A DNA stretch of 64,000 nt, taken from contig OZ018418.1 in NCBI GenBank assembly GCA_963969595.1, positions 1,493,001 through 1,557,000 of the forward strand, written 5' to 3'. The notes under the pieces are model-generated. The model did not search any database. It was not told the DNA's origin and saw only the letters and a program-made list of their open reading frames with translations. This DNA comes from Neckera pumila (lineage: Eukaryota > Streptophyta > Bryopsida > Hypnales > Neckeraceae). Every line of letters starts with the position of its first letter. The first letter of the stretch is position 1. Both the position numbers and the translations under genes were made by a program. Of this stretch, positions 1 through 12,189 are shown one piece after another.

Positions 1-1890
1 GCCACGACTTTGGAATTGCTATACACACACACCAAATCCGTTGCCTTCTCCGTTGTCAACTTGTTCCGAGATTTGTTGTGAACATAGGAGTAGCTACTCC
101 AATTTCGTTCACACAAAGATGATGACACCGGTTGGGCCAATATCCTCTTTGCGATTGGAGCAATGAGTTTTCCACATGCCCCCTCAAAGTCCCACCAACC
201 GTGTGTCGATAGCATTTGTTCATCTGGCTCCAACATGTTGTAGAACAGAGGGTCCCTATGTCAAAAGGCTACAAATTCTTTGACCACCGCTGCATACTCT
301 TTGGGGTCACATATTTTCATTATAACACGCTTACATTGATCAGTTGCATTCTGATTGTTGGCTAGTTCTTTATCGTGAAGAAGGTACGGGTTCAAAAGAG
401 CTCCTGCATAATGTAGATCAATCTCTCCCTTCTTGCATCGATTTTTGAACGCTACCTCCAACAATTTTGCCTTCTCAACGTCCAAACAAAAAGGCTCCAT
501 TCGTAAACAAAGGAGATGTTCTTCTAAGTTCTTCATAATGTGCAACACCTTCTCCATGCACGGTGTTTTTGCATCCAAATCACGTAGACCCCATACAACT
601 GGGGCGGTCAATTCCTGCACATTCGTCCAACGGTTCCAAGAATGCTCGGCCACAACAATATTGTATACTTGTCGAGATGTCATGCGTGTGTTCACTTATG
701 TAACCCACTGTGGATCCACCACACTCTATCTCATTGCGCTCTTCACCTCCAACAAGCGATCAATCATGATAAAATAAGAGGCAAACTTGGTTTTCAACGG
801 CTTCAATAAACTATGCTTTGTCTTGTACTTTCGAGATATAGCAAGAGGCATGTGCCTTTTCCTAAAGAAGTGTACCACAAGCTCGGCATCCTTCATTGAA
901 TCTGATATCCATTACTACCCCCCCTCCAATCTTTGAGCAACAAATTCAAGGTATGTACCATGCATCCTTGGAAGAAGATGTGTGGATATTTACTCGACAC
1001 CAAATTCCATGCTGCCGGGCTTGCATTACTATTATCTGCAGTCACTTGCACTATGTTTTTGGAACCCACTTGCTCTATAAATTTTTCCAAGATAGCCACC
1101 AGATACAGCGACGTCTTTTTTTCTCCACTTATATCTATGGATCTAAGGAAATGCTCACTAGCTGAAGATACGAGCATGGCATTTATCAATGGGCGGTTCT
1201 TCACTGAGCTCCATCCATCAATAGACAATGTTGCTCCAAACTTCCTCACGTTGTCTTCAGTTCTTTGATGCAACTTCCCCGCAAGATCAACCTTCGCTTC
1301 TTGAAGCAGTTTATGTCATAGATCATGGTATGAGGGCAGAGTGTACGGCCTTGCACATTTAGCCGTCATCTTCACTGCTTCTTTAAAGGCTGGATTTCGA
1401 GCTACTGAAATGATATGTTTGCTGTATAAAAAAAAAAGGCCCACATTGCATGCAATTTGCATTTATTGGCTTCTTGAAAGCCATCCAATAGAGTGCTTTG
1501 TGTCTTAGGAGGTCTACTGCTTGATGCCCTTGGAATCTCCCTAAAACCAGATGTTTCTGTGAGTGGTGTACCTTCGGAACCCACAAAAACTTCTTCCGGT
1601 GCTATGCATGAATCTTCTTGCGTAAAATGCGATGTGCCCGAACGGGCCCTTAAGAGATCGCTTCCAAATATAGGCATGTCGTTGCCATCAACTCCATGCA
1701 CAACAGGTTTTTGTGGGAAAAGCCCTTTGCAATGAACAAATAAACTTTTTATTTCAGATGTCAAACAAGAGCATGAGCTTATTCCCATATCACGAGAACC
1801 GGAGGAACCTTCATATCCCAAGTGACTCAACATACGGCTCACTTTCTTGCTGAACACACACTTACAAGCCTTGCATTGCACTTTATCCAT
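1..1890 (-). pseudogene. hAT-superfamily (DUF659-type) transposase, decayed
   Basis: Reading leftward from 1890 there is a zinc-finger-like start (MDKVQCKACKCVFSKK, then H), a Ser/Thr-rich linker, then the DUF659 core at 1273-893 (TLSIDGWSSVKNRPLINAML and GCMVHTLNLLLKD), then RKYKTKHSLLKPLKTKFASY, and near the left edge the hAT dimerisation region (SSLCERNWSSYSYVHNKSR). The frame is broken by a TGA near 1319 (probably CGA), a TAG and a TAA near 720-690 and a TGA near 258, and by frameshifts in an A run near 1430 and a seven-C run near 921. It runs off the left edge of the window. hAT transposases cut and paste DNA; this copy cannot make an intact protein. The family is clear, the original start is not. 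Confidence 0.85.
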
Positions 1891-2219
1891 TTCCTGGACC
1901 CCGTATCAACTAGAAAAATCCTTGCTCATCCTAACTGGTTCTAATCCTTGATCTTGGAAAGATAAAAAACCATGTGCACCGTATAAAAGAATGTCAATAA
2001 TGAAAAAATCAATGCCTCTACAAAGCCTTGCAAAACAAGGCCCCCCCTTCCACCGAACTATACACCACCAAGCAAGGGACACAAAAATTCATTTGCAGCG
2101 CCTAGCCCTTGGAGATCTTAGCATTCAGTTAATCGGGAGTGCTTGAAAATGAGTTTTTCCTCACACTTTATACACTTCAGTTGGAAATGACCATTAGGAA
2201 GGAAAACGAACTTTTCATT
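1891..2219. other. Spacer between hAT start and GC-rich block
   Basis: No convincing gene. On the minus strand a short stretch near 2165-2120 reads QLKCIKCEEKLIF and has a CxxC pair. It may be a lost upstream exon of the hAT gene, but a stop follows. Confidence 0.3.
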
Positions 2220-2620
2220 GTAGTCCCACCGGTCGGACGGACTTAGCGGACGGACCTGGCAGACGCCGCGGTCGGCAAGTCCCGTCGGACGGGCAGGTGT
2301 TGGCGGACAGCAAGTGTGGGCAAACAAGGCCAACGGTGGCGGTCGGGAACAACGTTTTCGAATGGCAGACGTGTTCGGACACTTCGGACGCCAATTGCGG
2401 TGGCGGATGGGTAAGACGATTTCGGATGGCAGAAGTGGACGGATGCTTTGGACGCCAACTCCGGTGGCGGACGGGGTCGACGGTGGCGAACAGGGAAAAG
2501 GTTTTCGGACGGCAGACGCGGTCGGACGCTTTGGACCCAACTCCGGTGGCGGATGGGGCCTGAGGTGGTGGACGGGGCCCACGCCGACGGACGGCAGATG
2601 CGGTCGAATGCATCCGATGC
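2220..2620 (-). repeat. GC-rich CCGTCCGCC block upstream of the hAT gene
   Basis: About 400 bp of irregularly reiterated GGCGGACGG / CCGTCCGCC in an otherwise AT-rich window, with longer internal repeats (CCGGTGGCGGA occurs at least three times). It sits upstream of the minus-strand hAT gene. Similar blocks occur at 7180, 10395, 12190, 15455 and 19725. Open frames within it in several phases are a by-product of GC-rich repeats. Confidence 0.7.
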
Positions 2621-2649
2621 CAATCCGCTGTCGGTTATTTGGTTTAGGG

Positions 2650-3059
2650 TTGGAAAAATTTGGAAAATTGCATTCAAAAATGAATCCTACAAGTTAAATT
2701 TTTCAAAAAGATGCTCTGATTGCCCGGAAAACAAGAATGTCCATAATTTGCTCATAACAAATCCAAATGAAATGAATCAAAGCTTTTTAGACAAAAATAT
2801 AATCTATAAGAAAAAAATACTAAAAAAGAAAAAAAAAAATATAGAAATTTTTTAGGCTGCCTGTCGTCCCCTGTGTTGAGCTTATTTGGTCCTAACTTTT
2901 GTTCTCGAGTACCGATTGTGAAAAAAATTATATTCCCATGAAGCTAATCAATTTATCTACCTCCCAAAAAAATTTCAAAAAATCACAACAAAATTTCAGC
3001 CCGTAGGTACCTGCCCAAAAATGCATTTGTCTCCCAAAAAGACAAGAAACTTTTAGAGG
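2650..3059 (+). mobile_element. piggyBac-like element, right end only
   Basis: Closely matches about 8170-8589 of the complete copy at 7673-8589. It ends TTTTAGAGG directly followed by TTAA (3060-3063), the family's target sequence. The left part is missing; the match stops where the GC-rich block begins. Confidence 0.65.
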
Positions 3060-3063
3060 TTAA

Positions 3064-3860
3064 AGTAAACTCCCAAAAATTTAAGGAAGTCCTTGGACGT
3101 TCAGGGAATATAGAAAATGCGTGACAAATTGAATGTGGCCATTGATTTTCAGAGTTACGCGTACCATACTTGAAAACTTCTACATTTCTCATCCCCACAC
3201 CCACATGCACTTATTTTATGGCTAATGAATTATTCATTATCGAAAATACAGGGCAAGGCCTTCTTCATTCACATAATGACAGAAATTTTTATAAATAGAT
3301 AATGCACTACATTTTGGCCATGGAATTAAATGTATTGCTTGTTGTACTTTAAACTTTTATACAGTCTTTCTTTGCTTAAACACACATTGGAATTTTCATA
3401 GTCATATACAATTCAAAGTTCCAATTAATCACAATATGAGGTTCATTTTTTAACACAATTGAGAAGGTCATGTTCAAATGAAAAGGAAGTCTCACCATTT
3501 CCCAATGGAGCAAAATCCTCATAGGTTTAAATGATATACTTGTTACATAGCCAAGATAATTGTCACAAATCACAATTGCCATAATATGGAATCCAAAATA
3601 ATAGATATTGAAAAGACATCAACAAGTATCATACGTAAATAGAGAGAGAGAGAGATATAGATATAGATATAGATATAGATATATAAAAAAAAGCATAGAT
3701 ACATACATATTAAAAGCCAATCAAAAGTCAAAACATATCGTACGCATAGTCATTTACTAGTACTCACTCCTCCTAGCATCCAAACAACTATCCATAGAGT
3801 GCTATAATTGTAAATTTGTAATAGACCTATATGTCCATGTCTATTTCAATCTATCACTGG
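3064..3860. other. AT-rich spacer with microsatellite
   Basis: No gene seen. A compound microsatellite, (AG)n followed by (ATATAG)n, lies at about 3641-3685. Confidence 0.6.
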
Positions 3861-3864
3861 TCCT

Positions 3865-6800
3865 CTATTCCAAAATACGAGACGGCCCTTCACTGGTGCG
3901 TTGCCATCCTTTAGTGGCGCTTCTCAGACTTTCTCGGCAAGCCACGGCCCCGGGACTTTCGACACCCAGGTGTCGTATGGATTTGGTCTGCCGATCAATA
4001 ACGGCAAATTGCCGTGCTACTTCCGGAGAGTAGTCATCGTCATCTTCCGCCTTCCGTTTCTTGTTTTCTTTAGGAGTTAAATCCACTGACTTCAACTTCA
4101 AAGCTCTTAAAGCAGAGTCCACCTTTAATAGCAACCCGTTCACCACTTCGTCATCACTTTTGATTTGCAACGCGGTACCTTGGGTCTCTCCTTCCAATAG
4201 GAACATTTTCCATTGAGCTATGATGTCGCCGATCCTCTTGTCAAACATCCCGGCCACCTCTACTAAATGGTCTCCAGTGTTTGATTCCACATCTACGTCC
4301 ATGAGAGAATGAAAATCTACAACTTCTTCCAACTTCGACAAGAAGAGGGCTCTACCTATCAAAATATGGTTATATGCCGCATATTGATTGCTGAATTCTT
4401 TTGAAGCCTCCACCTCTACCCATTGGTCATCTTTTCCTTTTTGCACCTTCTTTTCTGGAAAGTGGAAGAATTTGTCACGTTGCACGCTCCAATGCCCTCC
4501 CATGTTGCGACAGAACAATTCACGAGCCTCCAGATCTTCAATTGAACGGGCCCGTAACTTGACCTCTCTGTTTTGGGTCATCCACATGAAAGAATCCACC
4601 GGTTCCTCAGACTCATTGTATAAAGCATGTCTCTAATCTGTTGGATCCTAGTTCAATGTTTTCCCCCAATGTTGGTAATTCTGAAATTTGTAAGGCGCTT
4701 GGTCTAGAGGAAGGATTCATCTATTGTATTCATGGCCGGAAGGCATAACCTCTAGGAGACCAAACAATTCGTAGAACCTAGGGCTCAAAGGAGAACGGCA
4801 TTGTGCATAGGCCGAGCTAAAAAGTGATGCTGTAATGATGCAGGTGACGTGGAAAGTGTGGTGACAATGGCCCATGTTTATGGCTCCTTCCGGGCCAAAA
4901 CTTTCTTGACAAATGGCACAAACACCCTTAACATTTCATGACCTCCATCAAAGCCATGCACCGGTGTCTTGTCCTTCTTGTTGATGTGTGCTGAGAGCGT
5001 TTGGTAAGGGACCCATCCCTCCTCTAGTTCCAAGGCCCAATTGATGTCTATCTCCTCTCCCTTTTCTGTGCGGTTCAGTCGCCCAAACATAGCCCCCATG
5101 TTTCCCCATGATGTAATCTTTGTAGACCGCCATGGATGTTGCTCCAACTTGTTCTTCAACCTCTTCAAGAAGCCCTCCACGATCTTGCATTTGTGTTCCG
5201 AATTCTTTGCAAGTCTAAAAAGCCCATTCATTGTTCGGGATACTACTAAGGGTTTGTCTTGGAGTTGTTGTATCCATCTTAGCCATTGAGACTTCAATCC
5301 ACTCTGAGGCCTGCACTCATCAATGACCTCCTGCACTCGTTCCATTTGTTCCAAACTGGATTGAAAAACGTCATTTCTTCGATTTGCTTCCACCAATTCT
5401 TTTTCTAGCTGCTCCCACCCTTTACCATTATGCATCGTAAATGTGTCGGGTGCATCAACTCCTTTGCCCTTGTCTAAAGGAAGAGACAATTGATCGCTCT
5501 CTTGAGTTGGCTGGGAAAACTGTCTTCCATTGTTTAGGGCCTTCAATCTTCTATTCTGATCCTTCAAAGTTATCACCTGCTGTTCCAAGACGTCGCACTC
5601 TCTCCGCACACCCTGATAATTTTCCTCTAATTCAATTGCGAATTTGTAAACGGCCATTATTTGGTCGGTGAAATGCAAAAAACCCTGGGCACCTTTCACC
5701 AGTTTAGGAGCAACAGCTGCTATGTCATTGGCGAGGTCCGTAATCACCTCGAGCCAAGTTCAATGAGCCAGTTCGCACCACATGACAATGCCAGAGCAAT
5801 TTCTGGCATGTCTCCCAGCTTACATGCTAGTACGGGTGGCGTATAGCTAGAGCCCGCCTCAGTGGGGCTGGACCGCTGTCTACGATCTACCCGCCATCTT
5901 TCAAATATTCTCCACTTACAAGCAAGCTGAAGGAAGTCGCCCAGTCCCTATGCATATTTCATAACCTTATTTGCCTCCGTTACCGGCACGTTTATGATTG
6001 ACAAGTGAAACGCCACGTGCGGAAACTTCCTCCGCACCTCATCTTCCCCCATGGGAGGCTCCGTGTCCAGGTTGTTGGGCTGCTCCACATTGGTTCCTAA
6101 CGGTTGCTCTTGAATGATCAAACTTTGTGTTGGGCTTTGCGGCGTTTTGGATGTACCCACTTCACTGGGATAAACACCTACAAATTTCAAGGGATCTAGA
6201 GCACCACTGTCTAGAATCTTTGTAATTGTAACATTGGTCTCCGCTAATTGTTCTTCAGTGACTTCTTTTCTTGACAAAGAAGGGCCACCATATGCTTTCA
6301 CAAGGTCCCATTTGTTAGGAACAATGCTTCGCTCACCCATGCTGGTAACTTCATTTGGTGGGATTATAGAAAATGTCGTGGGAGGCATGACCTCCTTTTC
6401 GTGCACAACTGTAGAGGAAGCATTGTTTAGTTTTGTTGCTTCAACGAGTTCAGCCTCCTTCACCCACAAATCGGGAATATCCTTCTGGCCAGCAGGAAGC
6501 AAAAGTGGATTCTTTTTTGTCGTTGGAAACGTGCTTTAGTCCACCTTCCGTGCCAATTGGAGTTCTGCATACACCATGGAGGCCAAGCTGTAGTTTATGT
6601 ACCCCTTACTCATTGACTTGTCCAAAAATAAGGCCTTCCACACCTCATCCAACCGATAGACAAAGTGCGGACTTAGGCAAGTCTTTGGCTTAACACAAAA
6701 ATCCTTTGTTTGACATTTGTGTGCACTCCGAGGCCACAACTTGTTGATGTGGTACATTTTTACATATTTCTTGCACAATCAGAAGTTCCAATATGCTGCT

Positions 6801-6890
6801 TCCTCTTCCTCCCAACCGCTCTCCGCAAGGATGTTAGGATCATCTAAAATCTTATAGTGAAGCCCATGTGCAACCCCCTTCACTTAACCC
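3865..6890 (-). pseudogene. Gene A: CxxC module, coiled coil and RING-H2 protein, decayed
   Basis: Read leftward, the conceptual protein has these parts. (1) A zinc-binding-type module at about 6850-6536 (AESGWE, then CKKYVKMYHINKLWP), shared with gene B; its first Cys is Phe and a TGA follows. (2) A linker at 6502-5948. (3) A predicted coiled coil, 5747-5300 (LEENYQGVRRECDVLEQQ). (4) A basic segment. (5) A canonical RING-H2 finger at about 4920-4800: CAICQESFG, then GHCHHTFHVTCI, then CRSP. (6) A charged C-terminal domain, 4599-3865, with a lysine-rich KKRKAEDDDD stretch. RING-H2 domains bind zinc and usually recruit E2 enzymes, so a ubiquitin-ligase ancestor is inferred. Breaks: TAA near 6537, TAG 5945, frameshifts near 5760 and 4935, then TGA, TAG and TAG between 4720 and 4630. 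I do not recognise the full family. Confidence 0.7.
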
Positions 6891-7179
6891 TTTTTTTTTT
6901 GGTCACCTCTTGAAGTCATCCCATCAGTACCCGCAACACCCTCAATGGCCATGACCAAGAACTTGAATTTTTAAGTACTTGCAATGCAATAATCTCTGCA
7001 CGTGTAGTCTTGACATCAGTGTTTGTGAAAAAAATTGTCAAAGGTTCGCCGTAATAAGAATTGGACTTCTTTTCTCCACCAAGTAGGCGCAATCAGCACC
7101 ATGCTAAACACGTGGAAACAACAGAACATCCAACTTGGCTCACAAGAAAGTGCAGGAGAGAAGAAGTGAAGAAAATGAA

Positions 7180-7530
7180 AGCAACCGTCCGCCCTTATAC
7201 CCGTCCGACTAGACCTAGAAGCGGTCCGGCGCCGGACCGGCGAATAAACAATGTGGACACGCCCCGGACGTGCTGTCCACCTGCCTAACCTCCGCCGTCC
7301 GCCTATACGGCGGCCGACCGCCTTCCCGTCCGCTTCGGGGACGGCCAACAGGCTGCGCGTCTGCTTCGGCACCCTCTACACCATGCCGTCCCCTTCGGCT
7401 CCTTGCGACCGCCACAGAGTCCACCATGTGCGTCCGGATCTGACCGCCTAGTCCGTCTGCCCATTTCCGTCCACCTTCTCCGTCTGCCCTGTCGACCGAT
7501 GTTTCTGTCCGACATGTTCCGTCTGTCGTG
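7180..7530 (-). promoter_or_regulatory. GC-rich block and TATA core upstream of gene A
   Basis: On the minus strand the sequence TATAAG (7194-7199) is followed immediately by GGCGGACGG and then a pyrimidine-rich TTTTCTTCACTTC stretch. This order closely resembles those upstream of genes B and C. The GC-rich repeats extend upstream to about 7530. A transcription start near 7160 is inferred. Confidence 0.5.
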
Positions 7531-7672
7531 GAAGCAATGTTGAAATTATTCTTCGAACATTGGATTCCAAAAAAGGTTTCTTTTATGCCCACAGATGCCA
7601 TTCAATGCAAGAAGCATTCAATGTGACAATTCATGTGGGAATGTTTAACAATTTTTTGTCCTCTCATTTTAA
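7405..7672 (+). repeat. Left copy of a segmental duplication
   Basis: Matches about 10535-10787 with scattered differences. The match resumes on the far side of the inserted element: 8590-9150 pairs with 10787-11320. The whole segment was therefore duplicated before the 7673-8589 element inserted. Confidence 0.8.
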
Positions 7673-8589
7673 ACCCTAAAGGACCGAGGCCCTTTTCCTG
7701 CCAAAAAACACTCAAAACTGCCATTTCTATAGTAGAAAGTTAAAAAATTTGAAAAATATTTTTTTTCTCATCTAATCGTAGGATCTTACACCTAAGTAGT
7801 ATAAGAATGTGTAGAAAAAAATTCAGAATTTTTGACTGCACAAATTGCATTTAAAGTGAAAAAAATAAGTTTTTCAACACATTGCGGGACTAGATTTTTT
7901 GACTTTGAACATTTTTAACTTAAAACTTTTGCACTACAGAGTTTTGAGCTTTAAATGTTTGTAGTGGGGAATTGAATTGAGAGTCTAGGAGAAAAAAAAA
8001 AGCTCAAAAACACTTAATTATCATTCTTTAAAAAATTGTTAAATAGAATTAGATACCAGATAGAAGGAAAATCTAAAATATTCATATATTTTGAATGGAA
8101 TTAAAATGCACTAATCCCAATGGTGAGATTGTTCTAACAAGTAATATAAAGCATGGGAAAAAAAAAAAAAAAAAAATTTGAAAAACTGCATTCAGAATTG
8201 CATCCTAGAAGTTATTTTATTGAAGAAGATGTTGTAATTGCCCAAAAAACAAGAATGTCCATAACTTTCTCATAACAAATCCAAGTGAAATGAATGAAAG
8301 CTTTCCAAATAGGCAAAAATATAATCTATGAGAAAAAAATATAAAAAAAAAATTCAAATATTTGTCCATTTTTTTTTGCTGCTTGGGCTACCCGCCGTCC
8401 CCTATTTTGAGCTTATTTGGTCATAACTTTTGTTCTTGGGCACCGATTGTAAAAAAAATTATATTCCCACGAAGGTGATCAGATTTTTTACCTTTAAAAA
8501 AGTTTCAAATAATCCACAGAAAATTTCAGCCCATAGGTACCTGCCCAAAAACGCTGTTGTCTCCCACAGGGACAATGGTCCTTTAGAGG
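7673..8589 (+). mobile_element. Complete non-autonomous piggyBac-like element
   Basis: 917 bp with no coding capacity, bounded by TTAA at 7669-7672 and 8590-8593. The ends are inverted repeats: ACCCTAAAGGACC on the left, and CCTCTAAAGGACC on the right read inward. The duplicated segment at 10781-10800 is the empty site, ATTTTAGAAGG with TTAA mutated to TTAG and the same spacing to the shared GTATACC. TTAA duplication with ends beginning CCC is the hallmark of piggyBac elements; no transposase was seen. Assignment to piggyBac is by analogy of ends and target. Confidence 0.75.
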
Positions 8590-8625
8590 TTAAAATGCCT
8601 AGTATACCAAAAATCCAAATTGTAA

Positions 8626-8665
8626 ACCCTAAATCCTAGACCCTAGACCCTAGACCCTAAAACTC
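8626..8665 (+). repeat. Interstitial telomere-like CCCTAAA/CCCTAGA tract
   Basis: A short array of CCCTAAA and CCCTAGA variants; a second copy is at about 10820-10850 in the duplicated segment. Confidence 0.5.
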
Positions 8666-8869
8666 CCATAAGATTAAAGAATGAGGGCAAATTTTTGGAG
8701 ATTCCCGTATTAAATTTTAACAAATGATGTCTACACTAAATACTCATGGATTTTACAATTGGAATTCATATTGAACTTGTAATTTTTTTGTATTAGACTC
8801 TGTAATTCACAATTTTTAACATTGACTAAATTTCACTGTAGATGAATTTTTGTTTCTAATGGTGAATGA

Positions 8870-9800
8870 CAAGGGACCATTGTTTAGGATTCACCTTATA
8901 AATTTGAAGTAATAATTTTTAGCCAAAATAGTCTTTGATTGTACAAATGGTCCCTTGTATAAGACTTCTTCTAAATTCTTTTTTATCTTCGGACTCTATG
9001 TTTTTAGAGGGACTTAAATGGATTGCATATGAATTGTGGTTTGTAATGGCCAATGAGAAGGGACCATTGTTTAGGATTTCCGTTGTAAATTTTAAATAAT
9101 GCCTAACGATTGGAGCTTGCTTTGCAACGCATTTAATATATTACTTTCATCAATTTTTCATGTGACAGAATATAGATAAACAAAGTATGTATAATCTTTA
9201 AATGAAAATATTGACATCCTCATACAGTACTCTTTGGAAAAAATTGATAGTGCAATATAAAGTAATTGAAGAAAAGATTTATATTGTAATTTTTTCATAA
9301 TAACCTTTGCAAAGATGAAAACATTGCAATAAGAATGAATTAATACCGTGAAGTATGTAAGTACAATCTTCACAGTTGATTATGTAGAGCAATGTTGGTG
9401 ATCGGTGCTTCCTTATTCTTTAATATCACATTTTAAAAAGACATGAAATTTATCTATAGTTTTGTGGTCTGAAAAGTTTCTTTGAAATTGCTTTAGAAGT
9501 ATCCATTTGATTTTCAAATATTACACAAATAGAATAAAAGTATATAGTAGAAAGCATCTTATGGCTATTACAAAAGCAATTCAATTTCCATAATATTATA
9601 ATTCAAAATGGAATCGTGATATTATAGAGGGCGTTGTGATTTTAGTAGTAGGATTTTTAGACAAAATAGTCGTGGATTGTACAAATGTTTCTTTTTTTGA
9701 AACTTCTAATTTTTTTTGGATCTTTGTACTCTACGTTCTTTGAGGGATTGAATTGGAATGCGGATGAATAGTGGTTTCATATGATGAATAACAGGGGATC
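8870..9800. repeat. Dispersed short direct repeats (GGGACCATTGTTTAGGATT type)
   Basis: Units of about 190 bp containing GGGACCATTGTTTAGGATT and ACAAATGGTCCCTTGTAT recur at about 8870, 9058, 9650-9800 and again at 10970-11250. No coding signal. Confidence 0.5.
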
Positions 9801-9950
9801 ATTTTTTACCTAACACACTCTTTCTCTTAGATTCTATATCCTTGCAATCAGCCTTGCTAAAATAACAAAACCTCTAGCCAATACATGGTTGTACGTGAGT
9901 AGCAAATAGTATTTGTTAATGAAGAAGGTAGTCATGTACTTTGAGGGTTT

Positions 9951-10040
9951 GGAGGGCAGAGTTTTGAGTTTGAATGGAAATGTTTGTGGTTGGATTCCAC
10001 TACAAACATTCCGATTGGAGACACAAAACTCCACCCCTCC
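9951..10040 (+). repeat. Imperfect hairpin, about 90 nt
   Basis: Two arms of about 42 nt are nearly complementary (GGAATGTTTGT-type left arm, ACAAACATTCC right arm). They close on GGATTCC and are framed by GGAGGG and CCCCTCC. The size fits a small fold-back MITE or a miRNA-like precursor; sequence alone cannot tell which. Confidence 0.5.
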
Positions 10041-10394
10041 AGTAAATAATAAACCCCTTCATAAGCAAATCATCATCCCTCCCACATACAAACACAAATT
10101 TCCGGGACGTTTTTTGTTTTTTAAGTGATGGGCTACCACAACCAAACCAAATCCCCCAATAAAGGGGGTGACATCACCGCACAAGGGAGAGGATGTCATT
10201 GGGATTCAAACACTAGACTGCCTCCAACCCAAATGAGTTGTAAGAAGCCCAATACTTACGGCCATCCCCTTGAGATACTATAAAGTCTCCTCGGTCCCAC
10301 ACGGAACGACCTTCGGTGTGACATTGTGAGTCCTTTGCAGTTTTATCCTTTGTTTTGATTTATCCCGAAGCCCCCAAAATGAAACACGACCTGT
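10041..10394. other. No gene seen
   Basis: Unique-looking sequence. GGATTCAAAC near 10200 resembles a Pol III B box, but no matching A box or SINE structure was found. Confidence 0.4.
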
Positions 10395-10640
10395 CTGCTG
10401 TGCTCTCCGTCTTGCCGTCCGCCCTAAAGTCTGCTGTTGCCAGAGCGTCCGACCAATTTGGACCATGCCTTGCCGACCACGTCGTATGCCTAGCCGCCGC
10501 CTCCGTCCGCCCTATCGCGGCGTCCATTGTATGCATCCGCCATGTACATCTAGATCCGACCGCCTAGTCCGTCCGCCCATTTCCGTCTGTCTTCTCCGTC
10601 CGCCCTCTCGACCAATGTTTCCGCCCAATATGCTCCGTCC
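10395..10640 (+). repeat. GC-rich CCGTCCGCC block (no gene attached)
   Basis: Homologous to the block at 7180-7530 through about 10535-10640, and part of the segmental duplication. No open frame of protein-like composition follows on either side. Confidence 0.6.
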
Positions 10641-12189
10641 GCTGTGGAAGCATTGTTGAAATTATTCTTCAAACATTGGATTCTAGAAAAGGTTTCGTTT
10701 ATGCCCAGAGATGCCGTTCAATGTAAGAAGCATCCAATGTGACATTCATGTGGGAATGATTAACTATTTTTTGTCCTCTCATTTTAGAAGGCTTTGTATA
10801 CCGTAAACCAAAATTTTAAACCCTAAATCCTAGACCCTAGATCCTAAAACTCCTATAAAATTAAAGAATGAGGGCAAATTTTTGGAGATTCCTGTATTAA
10901 ATTTTAACAAATGATGTCTACACTAAATATTCCGGGACTTCACAATTGGAGTTCATGTAGAACTTGTAAATTTCAAATAATGATGTTTGGTCAAAATAGT
11001 TGTGGGTTCTATAAATGGTCCATTATATAAAACTTCTTCTCAAATTTTTGAATGTTTATATTCTACATTTTTAGAGGGGCTAAATTTAAGTACGCATGAA
11101 TTGTGGTTTCTAATGATTTCATACAAGGCTTTTTTGTTGAGGATTCCCCTTGTAAATTTCAAATAATAATGGGTTCTACAAATGGTCCCTTGTATAAAAC
11201 TTCTTCTAATTTTTTGGAATGTTTGTATTTTACATTTTTAGAGGGACTTAATTTAAGTGTGGATGAATTGTGGTTTCTGATAGTTTCATACAAGGCATTT
11301 CGTCCGCCATGACATCCGCTGAGTCGACTGGGTGACTGTTCGTTGCCTCCAGCGTACGTTTGTTTCTTACATGCCGAATGATGGCGACCAAGAGGGTCAC
11401 CGACTTATCGATCTAGGACAGTGTTACTTACAATGAGATATTGAATGATCAATAGATATTGTTTCTGTGGTGTCAAGACTGGAGTTATACTCTAAAAGCG
11501 ACCATTTAACTCCTAAATGCTCAAGGCACCAAACCCAAATCTGGTGTTTGCATAACTTTGAAGTTAAATAAAACCTAATAAAATTGCTATTTTTAGTAGT
11601 TTATATTTTTAGAAATTTCTTCTTGAAGTCTAATTTTAGTACCAAAAATCCAATTTTGAAAATAAATAACAATGATTTTTCTATTCAAGTTTTTATACAA
11701 GGGTACCCATTGCAATCTTGACTTCCCTTAGTGTTGAGAGTTCTTGGGAATGAGCCTCAAATACATTAGATCTTGGAGAAAAAATCACATTCAAAATTCA
11801 TTTAAAAAAATTGTAGAGTAGGATTTTAGAAGCCGTAAATTGATAAGGGTTATACAAGTTAGGCCCTTTAACCTCAAATTTTTTTGGTCACCAACTTTTC
11901 AGATTTGACTTGTGTAAAGAAGGTTGAAAGATTTTTGTAGTTTTAGCACCCTCATAGTCAAACATTATAATCTTTCACTCAATAAGTGATATTGTTATGT
12001 TTTCTTTTTCTATAATATCTCTAACATGTCCAATTACAATTTGTATAATTACAATTAAAAAAAAAGTTGATACAATTTATCAAAATGTTAGCATTTTGTT
12101 CAATTTAGAGCAAATTCCAAGAAACACAAAATAGGCCTTGGGCATTTCGGGGTACAGGCTGGGTTGCCTTTTTTTGTAGATTTGGCCAA
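10641..12189. other. AT-rich spacer containing empty target sites
   Basis: No gene. 10641-11320 is the right duplicated segment. 11550-12060 is homologous to 18120-18500 plus 19289-19370. Positions 11943-11946 (TTAG) and 12021-12024 (CTAA) match, without an insertion, the points where piggyBac-like elements sit at 18504-19288 and 19371. Confidence 0.65.

Noticed and set aside
2115..2855. Overlapping long open frames on both strands in the GC-rich block
   Set aside because: They arise from reiterated GGCGGACGG, have repetitive Arg/Pro/Ser composition and appear in several phases at once.
8626..8665. Telomere
   Set aside because: Only a few mixed CCCTAAA/CCCTAGA units, duplicated together with flanking DNA at 10820; an interstitial remnant, not a chromosome end.
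10126..10260. tRNA-derived SINE
   Set aside because: A B-box-like GGATTCAAAC is present but no matching A box, poly-A or T tail, or target duplication could be found.
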